From assembly GCF_004784465.1 (NCBI RefSeq), contig NZ_SRRU01000009.1:354442-418441 (forward strand): a DNA stretch of 64,000 bases. The letters are read 5' to 3'. Positions 48,742 through 57,540 of the stretch are shown here, in pieces (the stretch's first letter is position 1; every line of letters starts with the position of its first letter). The notes under the pieces were generated by a model, which was not told the origin of the DNA, made no database searches, and saw nothing but the letters and a program-made list of their open reading frames with translations. Both the position numbers and the translations under genes were made by a program. This DNA comes from Streptomyces griseoluteus. Its GTDB lineage: Bacteria; Actinomycetota; Actinomycetes; Streptomycetales; Streptomycetaceae.

Positions 48742-50586
48742 TCACCCGGCCGCGGTCAGCGCCGCCAGCGCGCTCGCCTGGGTCCGCCAGTCCGCCTGGT
48801 TCGGACTCCCGCCGGCCCAGCGCTGGCCGAGCCGGTTCAGCGGGTCCCGGTCCCTGGCCCACACCGAGTCGGCCTGCCGCACCAGATACGCGCGGTAGGC
48901 CGACGAGCCGGTGGCGGCCGCCAGATCCGCCAGATGCCGCACGAACACGCCCTTGAACTGCTTCTGGTTGTCGTCGCAACTCGCGCCGCCCACATCGCAC
49001 GACTCGGTCAGCACCCCGTCACGCGTCAGCGCCGCAGAGGAAAGCGCCGCGTCCGCCAGCCGTTTCGCGGCATCGAGATAGCGGCTGCTGCCGGTCGAAC
49101 GCCACAGCTCGGTGAAGCCGCCGATCGCCAGCCCCTGGTTGTAACTCCACACTGTCTGGCCGTTGTTGGCGCACCCGGAGGTGAGCCCGTCGTTCACCAG
49201 CCCAGAGCTGTTGATCAGCCCGCTGCCCAGATACCAGTCGCCGGCCGTCACCGCCCGCGCGCCCCACACGGTGTCCCCGGTCAGCCGCTGGTGCAGCGCC
49301 GAGGTCAGCCACAGATACAGGCCGCTGGTCACCGCGTTCTTGTAGGTGCGCTCCCGGTTCCACCAGACCCCGCCCCCGCAGGTGTTGGTGTCCCAGAACC
49401 CGCGCACGTAGTCGGTGATGGTCACCGCCTCGTCCAGATACCGCCGCTCGTGCGTGAGGTCGTACGCCGCCACCCACGCGACCCCCCACCACGCCGCGTC
49501 GTCCACGGCCCGGCTGATGAAGTGCCCCTCCACCGGGTCCGAAGAGCGTCCGCCCGCCGGGAAGATCCCCTTGTTCTGCTCGAAGGTACGCGCCACCGCC
49601 CAGTCGTAGTCGTGCGTCCCGGTGGCCCGCGCGAAGTCGACGACCGAGGTCAGCGCCACCGCCGAGTTCCACCAACTGCTCCTCCACCAGCCCTCGTTGG
49701 TCTGGTACGACGCCATCAGGGCGTCCGCCGCGCCCCGCGCCCGAGTCGGTGCCGGGCGCGCCCAGGCGGTACAGCTCCCGTCCTGGTGCGCGGACTCGCG
49801 GCCGCAGGCGCGCACGGCACCGCCGTACAGCAGCCCGCGCGGGTCCCGGGTGGCGAACATCGCCGTGCGCGTCGACGACGCCCCGGAGGGCACGCTGGTC
49901 CGGCCGAGCGAGGAGCCCTCCGGCCAGCTCGCGCCCTCGTCCCAGGAGCGGTCCAGCCAGATCTCGTCGCCCGCGCCGCCGTTCTCCACCACGCCCCACG
50001 CCAGCCCGTCGGCCTGGTCCATGTGCAGGCTGATGGTGCGCCCGTACAGGGTGGTCGCGGGCACCGGACGCTCGTCGCGGGCCGCCGTGGCGGGGTCGGC
50101 GCCGTCGCAGGAGGTGCCGTCGCACACCCGGGGGCGGAACCAGTCCGTGCAGGTCACCCCGGCCGCGTCCGCACAGGCCCGGACCCAGCCGCGCCGGTGG
50201 CCCACGGGATCGGTGACGTTGTACATCAGCGTCCGGGTGCCGGTCCACGACGCGGGGATGCTCGCCTTGCCCAGCAGCCCGTCCCAGCTCGCGCCCCGGT
50301 CCCAGGAGCGGTCCAGCCACACCGCGTCACCCTGCTTGCCCTGGTCCACGCTGGCCCAGGCCATGCTGTCCGGCTCGGAGACATGCAGCCTCAGCAGGCG
50401 GCCGTTGACCGTCCGGTCCGGCATCGGGAACGACTCCTGGCGTGCCTTGGAAGGATCGAGGGTGTCGCAGGACAGCGCGCACACGGCCGACGCGGCGTGG
50501 GCGGGGGAGGGGAGCGCGAGCACTCCGCCGAGCGCGAGGGCGAGGGCCAGCAGTGCGCCGAGGAAGCGGGGTCTGTGAACCGGCAT
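48742..50586 (-). CDS. Secreted GH76-family enzyme (alpha-1,6-mannanase-like)
   Basis: ATG 50586 gives 614 residues with a signal peptide (FLGALLALALALGGVLALPS). Residues ~35-275 hold two related beta-rich domains, each with WLDRSWD.GASW and a Cys-linked RACA/RACG segment. The GH76 (alpha,alpha)6 barrel follows. Its catalytic aspartates are probably D362-D363 in AVDDAAWWGVAWVAAYD, and VWSYNQGLAIGGFTEL is also typical. The enzyme probably cuts alpha-1,6-mannan or a related backbone. An operator overlaps the region just before its ribosome site. Confidence 0.88.
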   Translation of the reverse strand: MPVHRPRFLGALLALALALGGVLALPSPAHAASAVCALSCDTLDPSKARQESFPMPDRTVNGRLLRLHVSEPDSMAWASVDQGKQGDAVWLDRSWDRGASWDGLLGKASIPASWTGTRTLMYNVTDPVGHRRGWVRACADAAGVTCTDWFRPRVCDGTSCDGADPATAARDERPVPATTLYGRTISLHMDQADGLAWGVVENGGAGDEIWLDRSWDEGASWPEGSSLGRTSVPSGASSTRTAMFATRDPRGLLYGGAVRACGRESAHQDGSCTAWARPAPTRARGAADALMASYQTNEGWWRSSWWNSAVALTSVVDFARATGTHDYDWAVARTFEQNKGIFPAGGRSSDPVEGHFISRAVDDAAWWGVAWVAAYDLTHERRYLDEAVTITDYVRGFWDTNTCGGGVWWNRERTYKNAVTSGLYLWLTSALHQRLTGDTVWGARAVTAGDWYLGSGLINSSGLVNDGLTSGCANNGQTVWSYNQGLAIGGFTELWRSTGSSRYLDAAKRLADAALSSAALTRDGVLTESCDVGGASCDDNQKQFKGVFVRHLADLAAATGSSAYRAYLVRQADSVWARDRDPLNRLGQRWAGGSPNQADWRTQASALAALTAAG

Positions 50587-50594
50587 GGCGAGTC

Positions 50595-50608
50595 CTCCAA
50601 CGTTGAAC
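50595..50608. promoter_or_regulatory. LacI-type operator next to the GH76 start
   Basis: CTCCAACGTTGAAC, with the AACGTT core, sits 9 bases upstream of ATG 50586 and overlaps its ribosome site. Binding here would block GH76 expression directly. Confidence 0.65.
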
Positions 50609-50720
50609 AGGCCCAGTCAGTTGCACGACAGCACCGCGGGGGAGGGCTGTACAGCATCAAAAACAGCCACAGACGGAACCGGACGGCACACGCGTCGCGC
50701 CCGCTTCACGCCAACTACTC

Positions 50721-50734
50721 TGACAACGCTGTCC
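50721..50734. promoter_or_regulatory. LacI-type operator in the GH76-GH31 interval
   Basis: TGACAACGCTGTCC is a near-palindrome with the AACG core. It lies between the other two sites of this divergent region. Confidence 0.5.
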
Positions 50735-50788
50735 GTTCCGGATCTGGACACCGGAAAGCGGAGCGTGGTCTCATGCCGGGGAGCCGTG

Positions 50789-50804
50789 TTTACAACGTTG
50801 TATC
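50789..50804. promoter_or_regulatory. Best LacI-type operator, before the GH31 gene
   Basis: TTTACAACGTTGTATC contains the perfect 12-bp palindrome TACAACGTTGTA (50791-50802). It is 72 bases before GTG 50876. It is the clearest member of the five sites. Confidence 0.8.
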
Positions 50805-50875
50805 GCACCTGTGCTGCCGTCGTCTCCGCATGTCCGTCGCGCTCGCGAGAGCGCCACCGCCCCCTGGAGCGTGCC

Positions 50876-53800
50876 GTGCGACCACCCTTCCCCCGTACCC
50901 TCCGCCCGCCGCGCGGACCGGTCATCGCCCTCGTCCTGGCCTGCGCGGGCGTCGCGCTCGCCCCCGTCGGCGCCGACGCCGCCACCCCGGCCGCCAAGGC
51001 GCGCTCGGCCACCGTGACCGTGTCCGGCGCCCGGTTCCAGGTGCTGTCCCCGACCCTGATCCGTACCGAGTACGCCGGGGACGACAAGTTCGAGGACAGC
51101 GCCACCTTCAACGCCATCGGCCGGAGCGCCTTCACCCCGCCCGCCTACACCTCCTCCGTCAAGGACGGCGTCCTCACCGTCACCACCAGCGCGCTGACCC
51201 TGCGCTACAAGGTGGGCTCCGGTCCCTTCACCGCCGAGAATCTGACCGTGCGCCTGAAGGCCGGGCAGAAGCAGGTGCAGGCGAGCCCCTGGCAGCGCCC
51301 CGACTGCGCGGTGGGCGCCCTGTGCGAGGCCGAGGGCCAGCTCCACGACGGCCCCGGAGTCGCCACCGACCACACCGGGTACACCGGCAAGGGCTTCCTC
51401 GCGGGCTTCGACGTCACGAACAACTCCCTGACCACGGACGTACGTTCACCCGAGGCCGGCACCTACGACTACGCCGTCCGCTATGCCAACGCGGTCGGCT
51501 CGGACGGCCGCCGGGAGACCCGCACCCTCAGCCTCAGCGTGGACGGCGGTGCGAACAGGACGTTCAGCCTCCCGGCCACCGCCGACTGGAACACCTGGGG
51601 TGTGGCCCGACTGCCCTTGACGCTGGGCGCCGGGACCCACACCGTCCGGCTCCAGCGCACCGCCGCCGACTCCGGCAACGTCAACATCGACAGCGCGGCT
51701 CTGGTGAAGCCGGGCGCCGGCTACCCGGCGCGCGACCGCACGGCCGTCCCCGCGTGCGCGTTCGGCACGAGCTGCGAGGCCGAGGACGGCCTCCTCGCGG
51801 GCTCCGCGGTCATCGCCACCGACCACCGGGGCAACTCCGGCGACGGCTTCGCCGCCGAGCTGAACAAGGACGCCTCCCTCACCCGGCGCGTGGTCGACGT
51901 CCCCCGCGACGGCACCTACCGCCTCCACCTGCGCTACGCCAACGGCACCGGCGGCGACGGCCGTCACGAGAAGCGGACCATGGAGGTCCGTCCCGGCACC
52001 GGCACCCCCGCGACCCTCACCCTGGACCCCACCGACAACTGGGACTCCTGGCAGACCGCCTCCACCACAGTCGTGTTGAAGGCCGGCGCCAACGACATCA
52101 CCCTCGCCTGCCCCGACGCCACGAGCTGCCACGTCAACGTCGACACCCTCGGCGTCACCGCCACGGCCGACCCCGCGCCCGAGCCGCACCTCGCCCTCGG
52201 CGGCTACCGCCGCAGCCTCGACGGACTCGACGGCGACCACGACCCCAGCCCCCGCACCACCCCCGGCCTGCTGCACCGTGACGGCTGGCACCTGCTGGAC
52301 GACACGCCCTCCGCGGTCTACGACGCCCGCACCGGCAAGGCCACCCCGCGCGCCGGACACGCCGGGAAGCCCTACCAGGACGGCTACCTCTTCGGCTTCG
52401 GCCACGACTACAAGCAGGGCCTCGCCGACCTCGCCACCCTGACCGGCCCGCCCGCGCTGCTGCCCCGCTGGGCCTACGGCGTCTGGTACTCCGAGTACAT
52501 CGACCGCACCGCCAAGGACTACCAGGACACCATCCTGCCCGCCTTCCGCGCGGCCGGCGTCCCGCTGGACGTGCTCGTCACCGACACCGACTTCAAGGCG
52601 CCCAACACCTGGAGCGGCTGGAACTTCGATCCGGCCAAGTACCCCGACCCCAAGGGCTTCTTCGACTGGTCGACCGCGCAGGGCCTGCACAACACCCTGA
52701 ACGTGCACCCCAGCATCCTGGAGTCCGACCCGCAGTACGCCGGGGCCCAGCAGACCGCCAAGGGCAAGCTGAGCAAGGGCGGTTGCGCGGGCTCGGCCGG
52801 CTCGGAGTGCCGTACCTTCGACTTCGGCGACCCCGACCAGCTCAAGGCGTACCTCGATCTGCACCGGCCCTTCGACCGCGCCGGGAACGACTTCTGGTGG
52901 CTGGACTGGTGCTGCGACGCCTCCCGCTCCTCCCAGCCCGGTGTCACCCCGGACGCCTGGATCAACCAGAAGTACGCCGGTCTGACCGCCGAGACCGCCG
53001 AGCGTGCCTTCGTGCTCTCCCGCGCCTACGGCTCCCTCCAGGCGGGCGGCTACAGCGGCGGCGTCGGCCTGCCCACCGGCCCCTGGGCCGACAAGCGCAG
53101 CACGCTCCACTTCTCCGGCGACACCGCCTCCACCTGGGGCACCCTGAGCGCCGAGGTCGGCTACACACCGGGCGAGTCCGCCGCCACCGGCATGGCCGCC
53201 ATCAGCCACGACATCGGCGGCCACAACGACGGCCACGGCATCCCCGGCGCCGAGACCTACACCACCGACGACGGCCGCACCCACCGCACCACCAAGCTGC
53301 CCGACGACCTGTACGCCCGCTGGGTCCAGTTCGGCACCTTCCAGCCCATCGACCGCCTGCACAGCAACCACAGCGACCGGCTGCCCTGGCAGTACGGTGA
53401 CGCGGCCCGCGACTCCGCCGCCAAGTTCCTCCGGCTGCGCGAGTCCCTCGTCCCGTACACGTACACCCTCGCCCAGCAGGCCACCACCACCGGCGTCCCC
53501 ATCGTCCGTCCGCTCTACCTGGACCACCCCGAGGACGAGGCCGCCTACACCAGGGCGGGCAGCGAGTACCTGTACGGGCCCGACCTGCTGGTGGCCCCGG
53601 TCACCACGCCCGGTACCAGCACCACCACCTCCGTGTGGTTCCCCGAGGGCACCTGGACCGACTACTTCACCGGCCGCACCTACACCGCGGGCGCCGGCGG
53701 CACCTCGTACGACGTGACGACCACGCTGGACACCATGCCGGTGTTCGTCCGCGCCGGCGGCATCGTCGCCACCCGCACCGGCAACGCCGCCCACGACTCC

Positions 53801-54157
53801 GGCACCCCGCTGGACCGGGCCGGCCTCACCGTCGCCACCGGGGCACCGGGCGCCTTCACCCTCTACGAGGACGACGGCGTCAGCACCCCCGCCCGGCACC
53901 GCTCGGCCACCACCCGCGTCAGCTACACGGGGCACACCCTGCGCATCGCCCCCACCAGGGGCACCTACCAAGGCCTTCCGAGCCGCCGCACGTGGACGGT
54001 CACCTTCCAGGGCCTCACCAAGCCCCCGGCCCACGTCACCTCCAACGGCACCCCCCTCGCCCCCTCCGCCTGGCAGTGGGACGCCGAGACCCACACCCTG
54101 ACGATCACCACCCCAAGGACGAGCGTCCGTCAACCGGTGACCGTCAGCTTCAACTAG
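50876..54157 (+). CDS. Secreted GH31 glycosidase with two inserted CBM35-like domains
   Basis: GTG 50876 follows a GGAG box, giving 1,093 residues with a signal peptide (GPVIALVLACAGVALAPVGA). The N-terminal GH31 sandwich (from ~40) is interrupted at ~145 by two consecutive ~135-residue carbohydrate-binding modules. Each starts with C..G..CEAE and has a YA(N).(V/T)G.DGR..KR/TR repeat. The sandwich resumes near 440 (LALGGYRRSLDGLDGDHDPS). The barrel has the nucleophile D677 in FWWLDWCCD and the acid/base D749 in HFSGDTASTW. It acts on an alpha-linked sugar such as glucose, xylose or galactose. It is divergent from GH76 with three operators between them. Confidence 0.9.
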   Translation: MRPPFPRTLRPPRGPVIALVLACAGVALAPVGADAATPAAKARSATVTVSGARFQVLSPTLIRTEYAGDDKFEDSATFNAIGRSAFTPPAYTSSVKDGVLTVTTSALTLRYKVGSGPFTAENLTVRLKAGQKQVQASPWQRPDCAVGALCEAEGQLHDGPGVATDHTGYTGKGFLAGFDVTNNSLTTDVRSPEAGTYDYAVRYANAVGSDGRRETRTLSLSVDGGANRTFSLPATADWNTWGVARLPLTLGAGTHTVRLQRTAADSGNVNIDSAALVKPGAGYPARDRTAVPACAFGTSCEAEDGLLAGSAVIATDHRGNSGDGFAAELNKDASLTRRVVDVPRDGTYRLHLRYANGTGGDGRHEKRTMEVRPGTGTPATLTLDPTDNWDSWQTASTTVVLKAGANDITLACPDATSCHVNVDTLGVTATADPAPEPHLALGGYRRSLDGLDGDHDPSPRTTPGLLHRDGWHLLDDTPSAVYDARTGKATPRAGHAGKPYQDGYLFGFGHDYKQGLADLATLTGPPALLPRWAYGVWYSEYIDRTAKDYQDTILPAFRAAGVPLDVLVTDTDFKAPNTWSGWNFDPAKYPDPKGFFDWSTAQGLHNTLNVHPSILESDPQYAGAQQTAKGKLSKGGCAGSAGSECRTFDFGDPDQLKAYLDLHRPFDRAGNDFWWLDWCCDASRSSQPGVTPDAWINQKYAGLTAETAERAFVLSRAYGSLQAGGYSGGVGLPTGPWADKRSTLHFSGDTASTWGTLSAEVGYTPGESAATGMAAISHDIGGHNDGHGIPGAETYTTDDGRTHRTTKLPDDLYARWVQFGTFQPIDRLHSNHSDRLPWQYGDAARDSAAKFLRLRESLVPYTYTLAQQATTTGVPIVRPLYLDHPEDEAAYTRAGSEYLYGPDLLVAPVTTPGTSTTTSVWFPEGTWTDYFTGRTYTAGAGGTSYDVTTTLDTMPVFVRAGGIVATRTGNAAHDSGTPLDRAGLTVATGAPGAFTLYEDDGVSTPARHRSATTRVSYTGHTLRIAPTRGTYQGLPSRRTWTVTFQGLTKPPAHVTSNGTPLAPSAWQWDAETHTLTITTPRTSVRQPVTVSFN

Positions 54158-54173
54158 CCATAGCCGAAAGGCG

Positions 54174-54204
54174 GGAGGGCCCGCGATGTCCGCGCGGGCC
54201 CTCC
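54174..54204 (+). terminator. Terminator after the GH31 gene
   Basis: GGAGGGCCCGCG (54174-54185) pairs perfectly with CGCGGGCCCTCC (54193-54204). It lies 16 bases after the stop. Confidence 0.88.
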
Positions 54205-54244
54205 ACTACGCTCGGAACGAACGACGCCGACCGAGGGGAAGACC

Positions 54245-54523
54245 GTGACCGACTACCGGGACGGCGTGGTCGTCTACTGGCGGCCGCTGTGCCCGTTCTG
54301 CATCAGACTCCGGCTCCGCCTGTGGCTGGCCCGGCTCCCGCGCACCGAGGTCAACATCTGGCGCGACCCCGACGCGGCCGGGTACGTCCGCATGGTGGCC
54401 GACGGCAACGAGACCGTCCCGACCGTCACCGTGGCGGGCAACGCGATGGTCAACCCGTCGATGAGGCAGATCCGCGAGGCCGTACGCCGGCACGCCCCGC
54501 ATCTGCTCAAGCCGGCGCGCTGA
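54245..54523 (+). CDS. Glutaredoxin-like mycoredoxin
   Basis: GTG 54245 gives 92 residues with the active site C16-PF-C19 in VYWRPLCPFCIRLRLRL and the thiol-binding loop ETVPTVTVAGNAMVNPSM. In actinomycetes proteins of this size with CPxC and TVP act with mycothiol. It converges with the LacI gene of the fructan cluster, and the two coding sequences overlap tail-to-tail by 17 bases. Confidence 0.9.
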   Translation: MTDYRDGVVVYWRPLCPFCIRLRLRLWLARLPRTEVNIWRDPDAAGYVRMVADGNETVPTVTVAGNAMVNPSMRQIREAVRRHAPHLLKPAR

Positions 54524-55541
54524 CCCGCTGCTCGCCCGACCCCCGCACGATCAGCCGGGTCGGCACCGTGACCGTACGGGCGCGGGAGCGGTCGCCGTCG
54601 AGGCGGGCCAGGGCCGTGGTGGCCGCCGTACGGCCGATCTCCTCCGGGTTCTGGGCCACCACCGTCAGCGCGGGCTCCAGCGCCTCCGCGAGTGCCACGT
54701 CGTCGAACGCGACCACCGCCACGTCCTTGCGCCCGCTGCGGGCCAGTTCCGCCACCACGCCGAGGGCCACGATGTTGTTGCCCGCGAACAGCGCGGTCGG
54801 CGGGTCGGGGAGGGCGAGCAGCCGGGCCGTCGCCGCGCCCGCGTCGTGCTGGTCGTGGGCGCTGGCGATCAGCAGCCGGTCGTCGGGCAGCCCCGCGTCC
54901 CGCAGCGCCTCCCGGTAGCCGGCCAGCCGCTCCCGCCGGGTGTAGAGCCGCGTCGGCAGGTCACCGACGAACCCGATCCGGCGATGCCCGTACCCCACCA
55001 GATGCGTCACCCCGGCGCGGGCGCCCTCACGGTTGGAGCTGACCACGCAGTCCGTCGCCAGCCCCGAGCCCGGCCGGTCCACGAACACCACCGGCAGCCC
55101 CACGGCCCGGTGCTGCCGCAGATGGGCGTGGTCGGCACCCACCGACGGCACCACCATCAGGATGCTGACCCGGCGCGCCAGGAACTTGTCCGTCAGCGCC
55201 CGCTCCCGGTCCGGATCGTCGGCCGACGACCCCATCAGCAGCGTCAGCCCCCGCTCGCGCACCCGGTCCTCGATGCTGCCCGCCACCGCCCCGAAGAACG
55301 GGTTGCCGAGGTCGGGCACGACCAGCCCGATCGTGGTGTCCGGGCCGCCCACCCGGATGTTGCGGGCCATCAGGTTCGGCTGGAAGCCCAGCCGCGCCAC
55401 GGCCGCGAGCACCTGCTCCCGGGTCCGCGCCGAGGCGGGACCGTCCTCGTTGAGGACACGGGAGACCGTCTTGGCGCTCACCCCGACCTCGCGGGCGACA
55501 TCGGCCAGGGTGGGGCGGCGGTTCGCGGCCATGCGGGACAT
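54507..55541 (-). CDS. LacI-family regulator of the fructose/fructan cluster
   Basis: ATG 55541 follows AGGAGAC. The 344-residue protein has the HTH PTLADVAREVGVSAKTVSRV and the hinge FQPNLMARNIRVGGP. A sensor domain with IGLVVPDLGNPFFGAVAGSI and VVAFDDVALAEALEPALTVV follows. It is the last gene of the leftward transporter operon. Paired TGTCA(T/A)CG sites lie before that operon and before the GH32 gene, and it is the only regulator nearby, so it probably controls both. The likely inducer is fructose or a phosphorylated form. Confidence 0.9.
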   Translation of the reverse strand: MSRMAANRRPTLADVAREVGVSAKTVSRVLNEDGPASARTREQVLAAVARLGFQPNLMARNIRVGGPDTTIGLVVPDLGNPFFGAVAGSIEDRVRERGLTLLMGSSADDPDRERALTDKFLARRVSILMVVPSVGADHAHLRQHRAVGLPVVFVDRPGSGLATDCVVSSNREGARAGVTHLVGYGHRRIGFVGDLPTRLYTRRERLAGYREALRDAGLPDDRLLIASAHDQHDAGAATARLLALPDPPTALFAGNNIVALGVVAELARSGRKDVAVVAFDDVALAEALEPALTVVAQNPEEIGRTAATTALARLDGDRSRARTVTVPTRLIVRGSGEQRVSAPA

Positions 55542-55589
55542 GTCTCCTGTGCTGGTCGGCTCCGGCCGGGAACTCCCGGGCCGTGGAAG

Positions 55590-56426
55590 TCAGGTGGCCT
55601 GGACCCCGGCGGCCTTCGCGGCCTCGGAGTCCGCGACGACCGTACCTCCGCTCCCGTCCACCGTGAGCGCCCCGGTCATGATGGCGACGACCTCGGCCAT
55701 CGAGTACTCCGACGGTTTGATCACCGCCGCCCGCCGCCCCAGCCGGTGCACATGGATGCGGTCCGCGATCTCGAAGACGTGCGGCATGTTGTGGCTGATC
55801 AGCACCACCGGCAGCCCCCTGTCCCGGACCCGCCGGATGAGGTCGAGCACCTGGCCGGACTCCTTCACACCGAGCGCGGCCGTCGGCTCGTCCATCACCA
55901 CGACACTGCGTGCCCAGGCCACCGACCGCGCCACCGCGACCGCCTGCCGCTGTCCGCCGGAGAGCGTCTCCACGGCCTGGGTGAGCGAGCGCAGCCCGAT
56001 CTTCAGATCGGCCATGTGCTCGGCGGCCTCCTGCCGCATCCGCTTCTTGTCCAGCATCCGGAAGACACTGCCCAGCACGCCGGGCCGGCGCAGCTCCCGG
56101 CCCAGGAACATGTTGGACGCGATGTCCATCGAGGCGGCGACCGCGAGATCCTGGTGGACCGTCTCGATGCCGTGCGCGCGGGCGCTCTGCGGTCCGGTGA
56201 ACCGGATCGGCTCGCCGTTCAGCCGGATCTCGCCCGCGTCCGGCACGATCGCCCCGGTCAGCGCCTTGATGAGGCTGGTCTTCCCGGCGCCGTTGTCCCC
56301 GATCACCGCCAGCACCTCACCGGGCAGCAGATCGAAGTCGGCGCCGTCGATGGCGGTCACCTGGCCGTAGCGCTTGACCAGACCGCGGGCCTGGAGGACG
56401 GGCGTGGGAGAGTCGGCGGTGGTCAT
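55590..56426 (-). CDS. Fructose-type ABC transporter ATPase (FrcA-like)
   Basis: The 278-residue protein is a single ABC domain: Walker A IGDNGAGKTSLIKALTG, signature ETLSGGQRQAVAVARSV, Walker B VVVMDEPTAALG and the switch VLISHNMPHVFEIADRIHVH. The HNMPHV variant and the single-domain size are typical of fructose importers, in contrast to the double ATPase of the other cluster. The start overlaps the permease stop by four bases. Confidence 0.92.
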   Translation of the reverse strand: MTTADSPTPVLQARGLVKRYGQVTAIDGADFDLLPGEVLAVIGDNGAGKTSLIKALTGAIVPDAGEIRLNGEPIRFTGPQSARAHGIETVHQDLAVAASMDIASNMFLGRELRRPGVLGSVFRMLDKKRMRQEAAEHMADLKIGLRSLTQAVETLSGGQRQAVAVARSVAWARSVVVMDEPTAALGVKESGQVLDLIRRVRDRGLPVVLISHNMPHVFEIADRIHVHRLGRRAAVIKPSEYSMAEVVAIMTGALTVDGSGGTVVADSEAAKAAGVQAT

Positions 56427-57418
56427 CGGGCCTTCTTCCGGGAGATCTGGTCGACGGTCACCGCGAGGATCACCAGGACCCCGGTGATCAGCGTCTGGTA
56501 GATGGACGCGACCCCCATCAGCTGGAGGCCGTTGCGGAACACCCCGACGATGAGCACACCGATGAACGTGCCCAGCACCGAACCGCGGCCGCCGAACAGG
56601 GAGGTCCCGCCGATGACCACGGCGGTGATGCTGTCGAGGTTGTCCGTCTGCCCCGCCTGCGGATCACCCACGCCGGTACGGGAGACGAGCAGCAGCGCGG
56701 CCACCCCGTACAGCAGCCCGGCGACCGTGTACACGCCGATGGTGAGCCGGGAGGTGCGGACGCCGTTCAGCCGGGCCGCCTCCACACTGTTGCCGAGCGC
56801 GTACACGTGCCGGCCCCAGCCGGTGCCGCTCAGCGCGTAGGCGAACAGCAGGAACAGGGCGATGGTGACCAGCGATCCGTAGGTGATGTCGGTGTGGCCG
56901 AGCGGGAAGGTGCCGCCGAGCGCGGTGAGCGGGCCGGGCAGCTCGGTGACCGTCTGCTCCTTGGAGTAGATGTGGGTCAGCGCGAACGCCACGTTCAGCA
57001 TGCCGAGGGTGACGATGAACGGGGGCAGCGGGATCTTCTCCGTCAACACCCCGTTCAGCAGCCCGAATCCGGCGCACACCAGCAGCCCCAGACCGATGGC
57101 GAGCAGCGGCGGCAGTGAGCCCTCGGCCGCCATCCGCGCCATCATGATGCTGCCGAAAGCCATCACCGCCCCGCACGACAGGTCGATCCCCGCCGTCAGG
57201 ATGATCAGGGTCTGCCCGATGGCGAGCGTGCCCACGACCATGACCTGTTGCACGATCAGCGAGAAGTTGCCGCCGGTCAGGAACTGGTCGGTGGAGAAGG
57301 AGAAGAAGACACAGGCGATCAGGAGGGCGGCCAGGGGACCGGTGGTGGGAGCCGTGAGCAGTCGGCGCGCCGTGCTCGGCGTGGTGAGCCCGGCGTACGG
57401 CGTGGTCGTGGCGGTCAT
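56423..57418 (-). CDS. Fructose-type ABC transporter permease (FrcC-like)
   Basis: The 331-residue membrane protein has the conserved segment TLAIGQTLIILTAGIDLSCG, followed by GRHVYALGNSVEAARLNGVR and VVIGGTSLFGGRGSVLGTFI. It has about nine hydrophobic spans. The gene follows the binding-protein gene after a strong hairpin and overlaps the ATPase gene (ATGA). Confidence 0.92.
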   Translation of the reverse strand: MTATTTPYAGLTTPSTARRLLTAPTTGPLAALLIACVFFSFSTDQFLTGGNFSLIVQQVMVVGTLAIGQTLIILTAGIDLSCGAVMAFGSIMMARMAAEGSLPPLLAIGLGLLVCAGFGLLNGVLTEKIPLPPFIVTLGMLNVAFALTHIYSKEQTVTELPGPLTALGGTFPLGHTDITYGSLVTIALFLLFAYALSGTGWGRHVYALGNSVEAARLNGVRTSRLTIGVYTVAGLLYGVAALLLVSRTGVGDPQAGQTDNLDSITAVVIGGTSLFGGRGSVLGTFIGVLIVGVFRNGLQLMGVASIYQTLITGVLVILAVTVDQISRKKAR

Positions 57419-57482
57419 ACGACGTCCTTGTCGAAAAGGGCTTGCCGGAAGTCGAGTTGTTCAGGGGACGCGAGGGAAGGGG

Positions 57483-57521
57483 GGCGGCCGGACCGGCGGG
57501 GGAGTGGCCGGGCCGGCCGCC
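57483..57521 (-). terminator. Hairpin between binding-protein and permease genes
   Basis: GGCGGCCGGACCGGC (57483-57497) pairs with 57507-57521 over 15 positions with a single mismatch at the A/G pair. It lies 20 bases after the binding-protein stop. It is placed as in the other transporter operon. Confidence 0.78.
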
Positions 57522-57540
57522 CGGTCGGGGGAACCGGGGC

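Noticed and set aside
48055..52281. A 1,408-residue rightward ORF
   Set aside because: It crosses two permease, GH76 and GH31 genes in wrong frames, and its product is Arg/Pro/Gln-rich without domains.
51446..54133. An 895-residue leftward ORF opposite GH31
   Set aside because: The product is Gly/Val/Ala-rich and repetitive, a typical antisense frame of a secreted enzyme.
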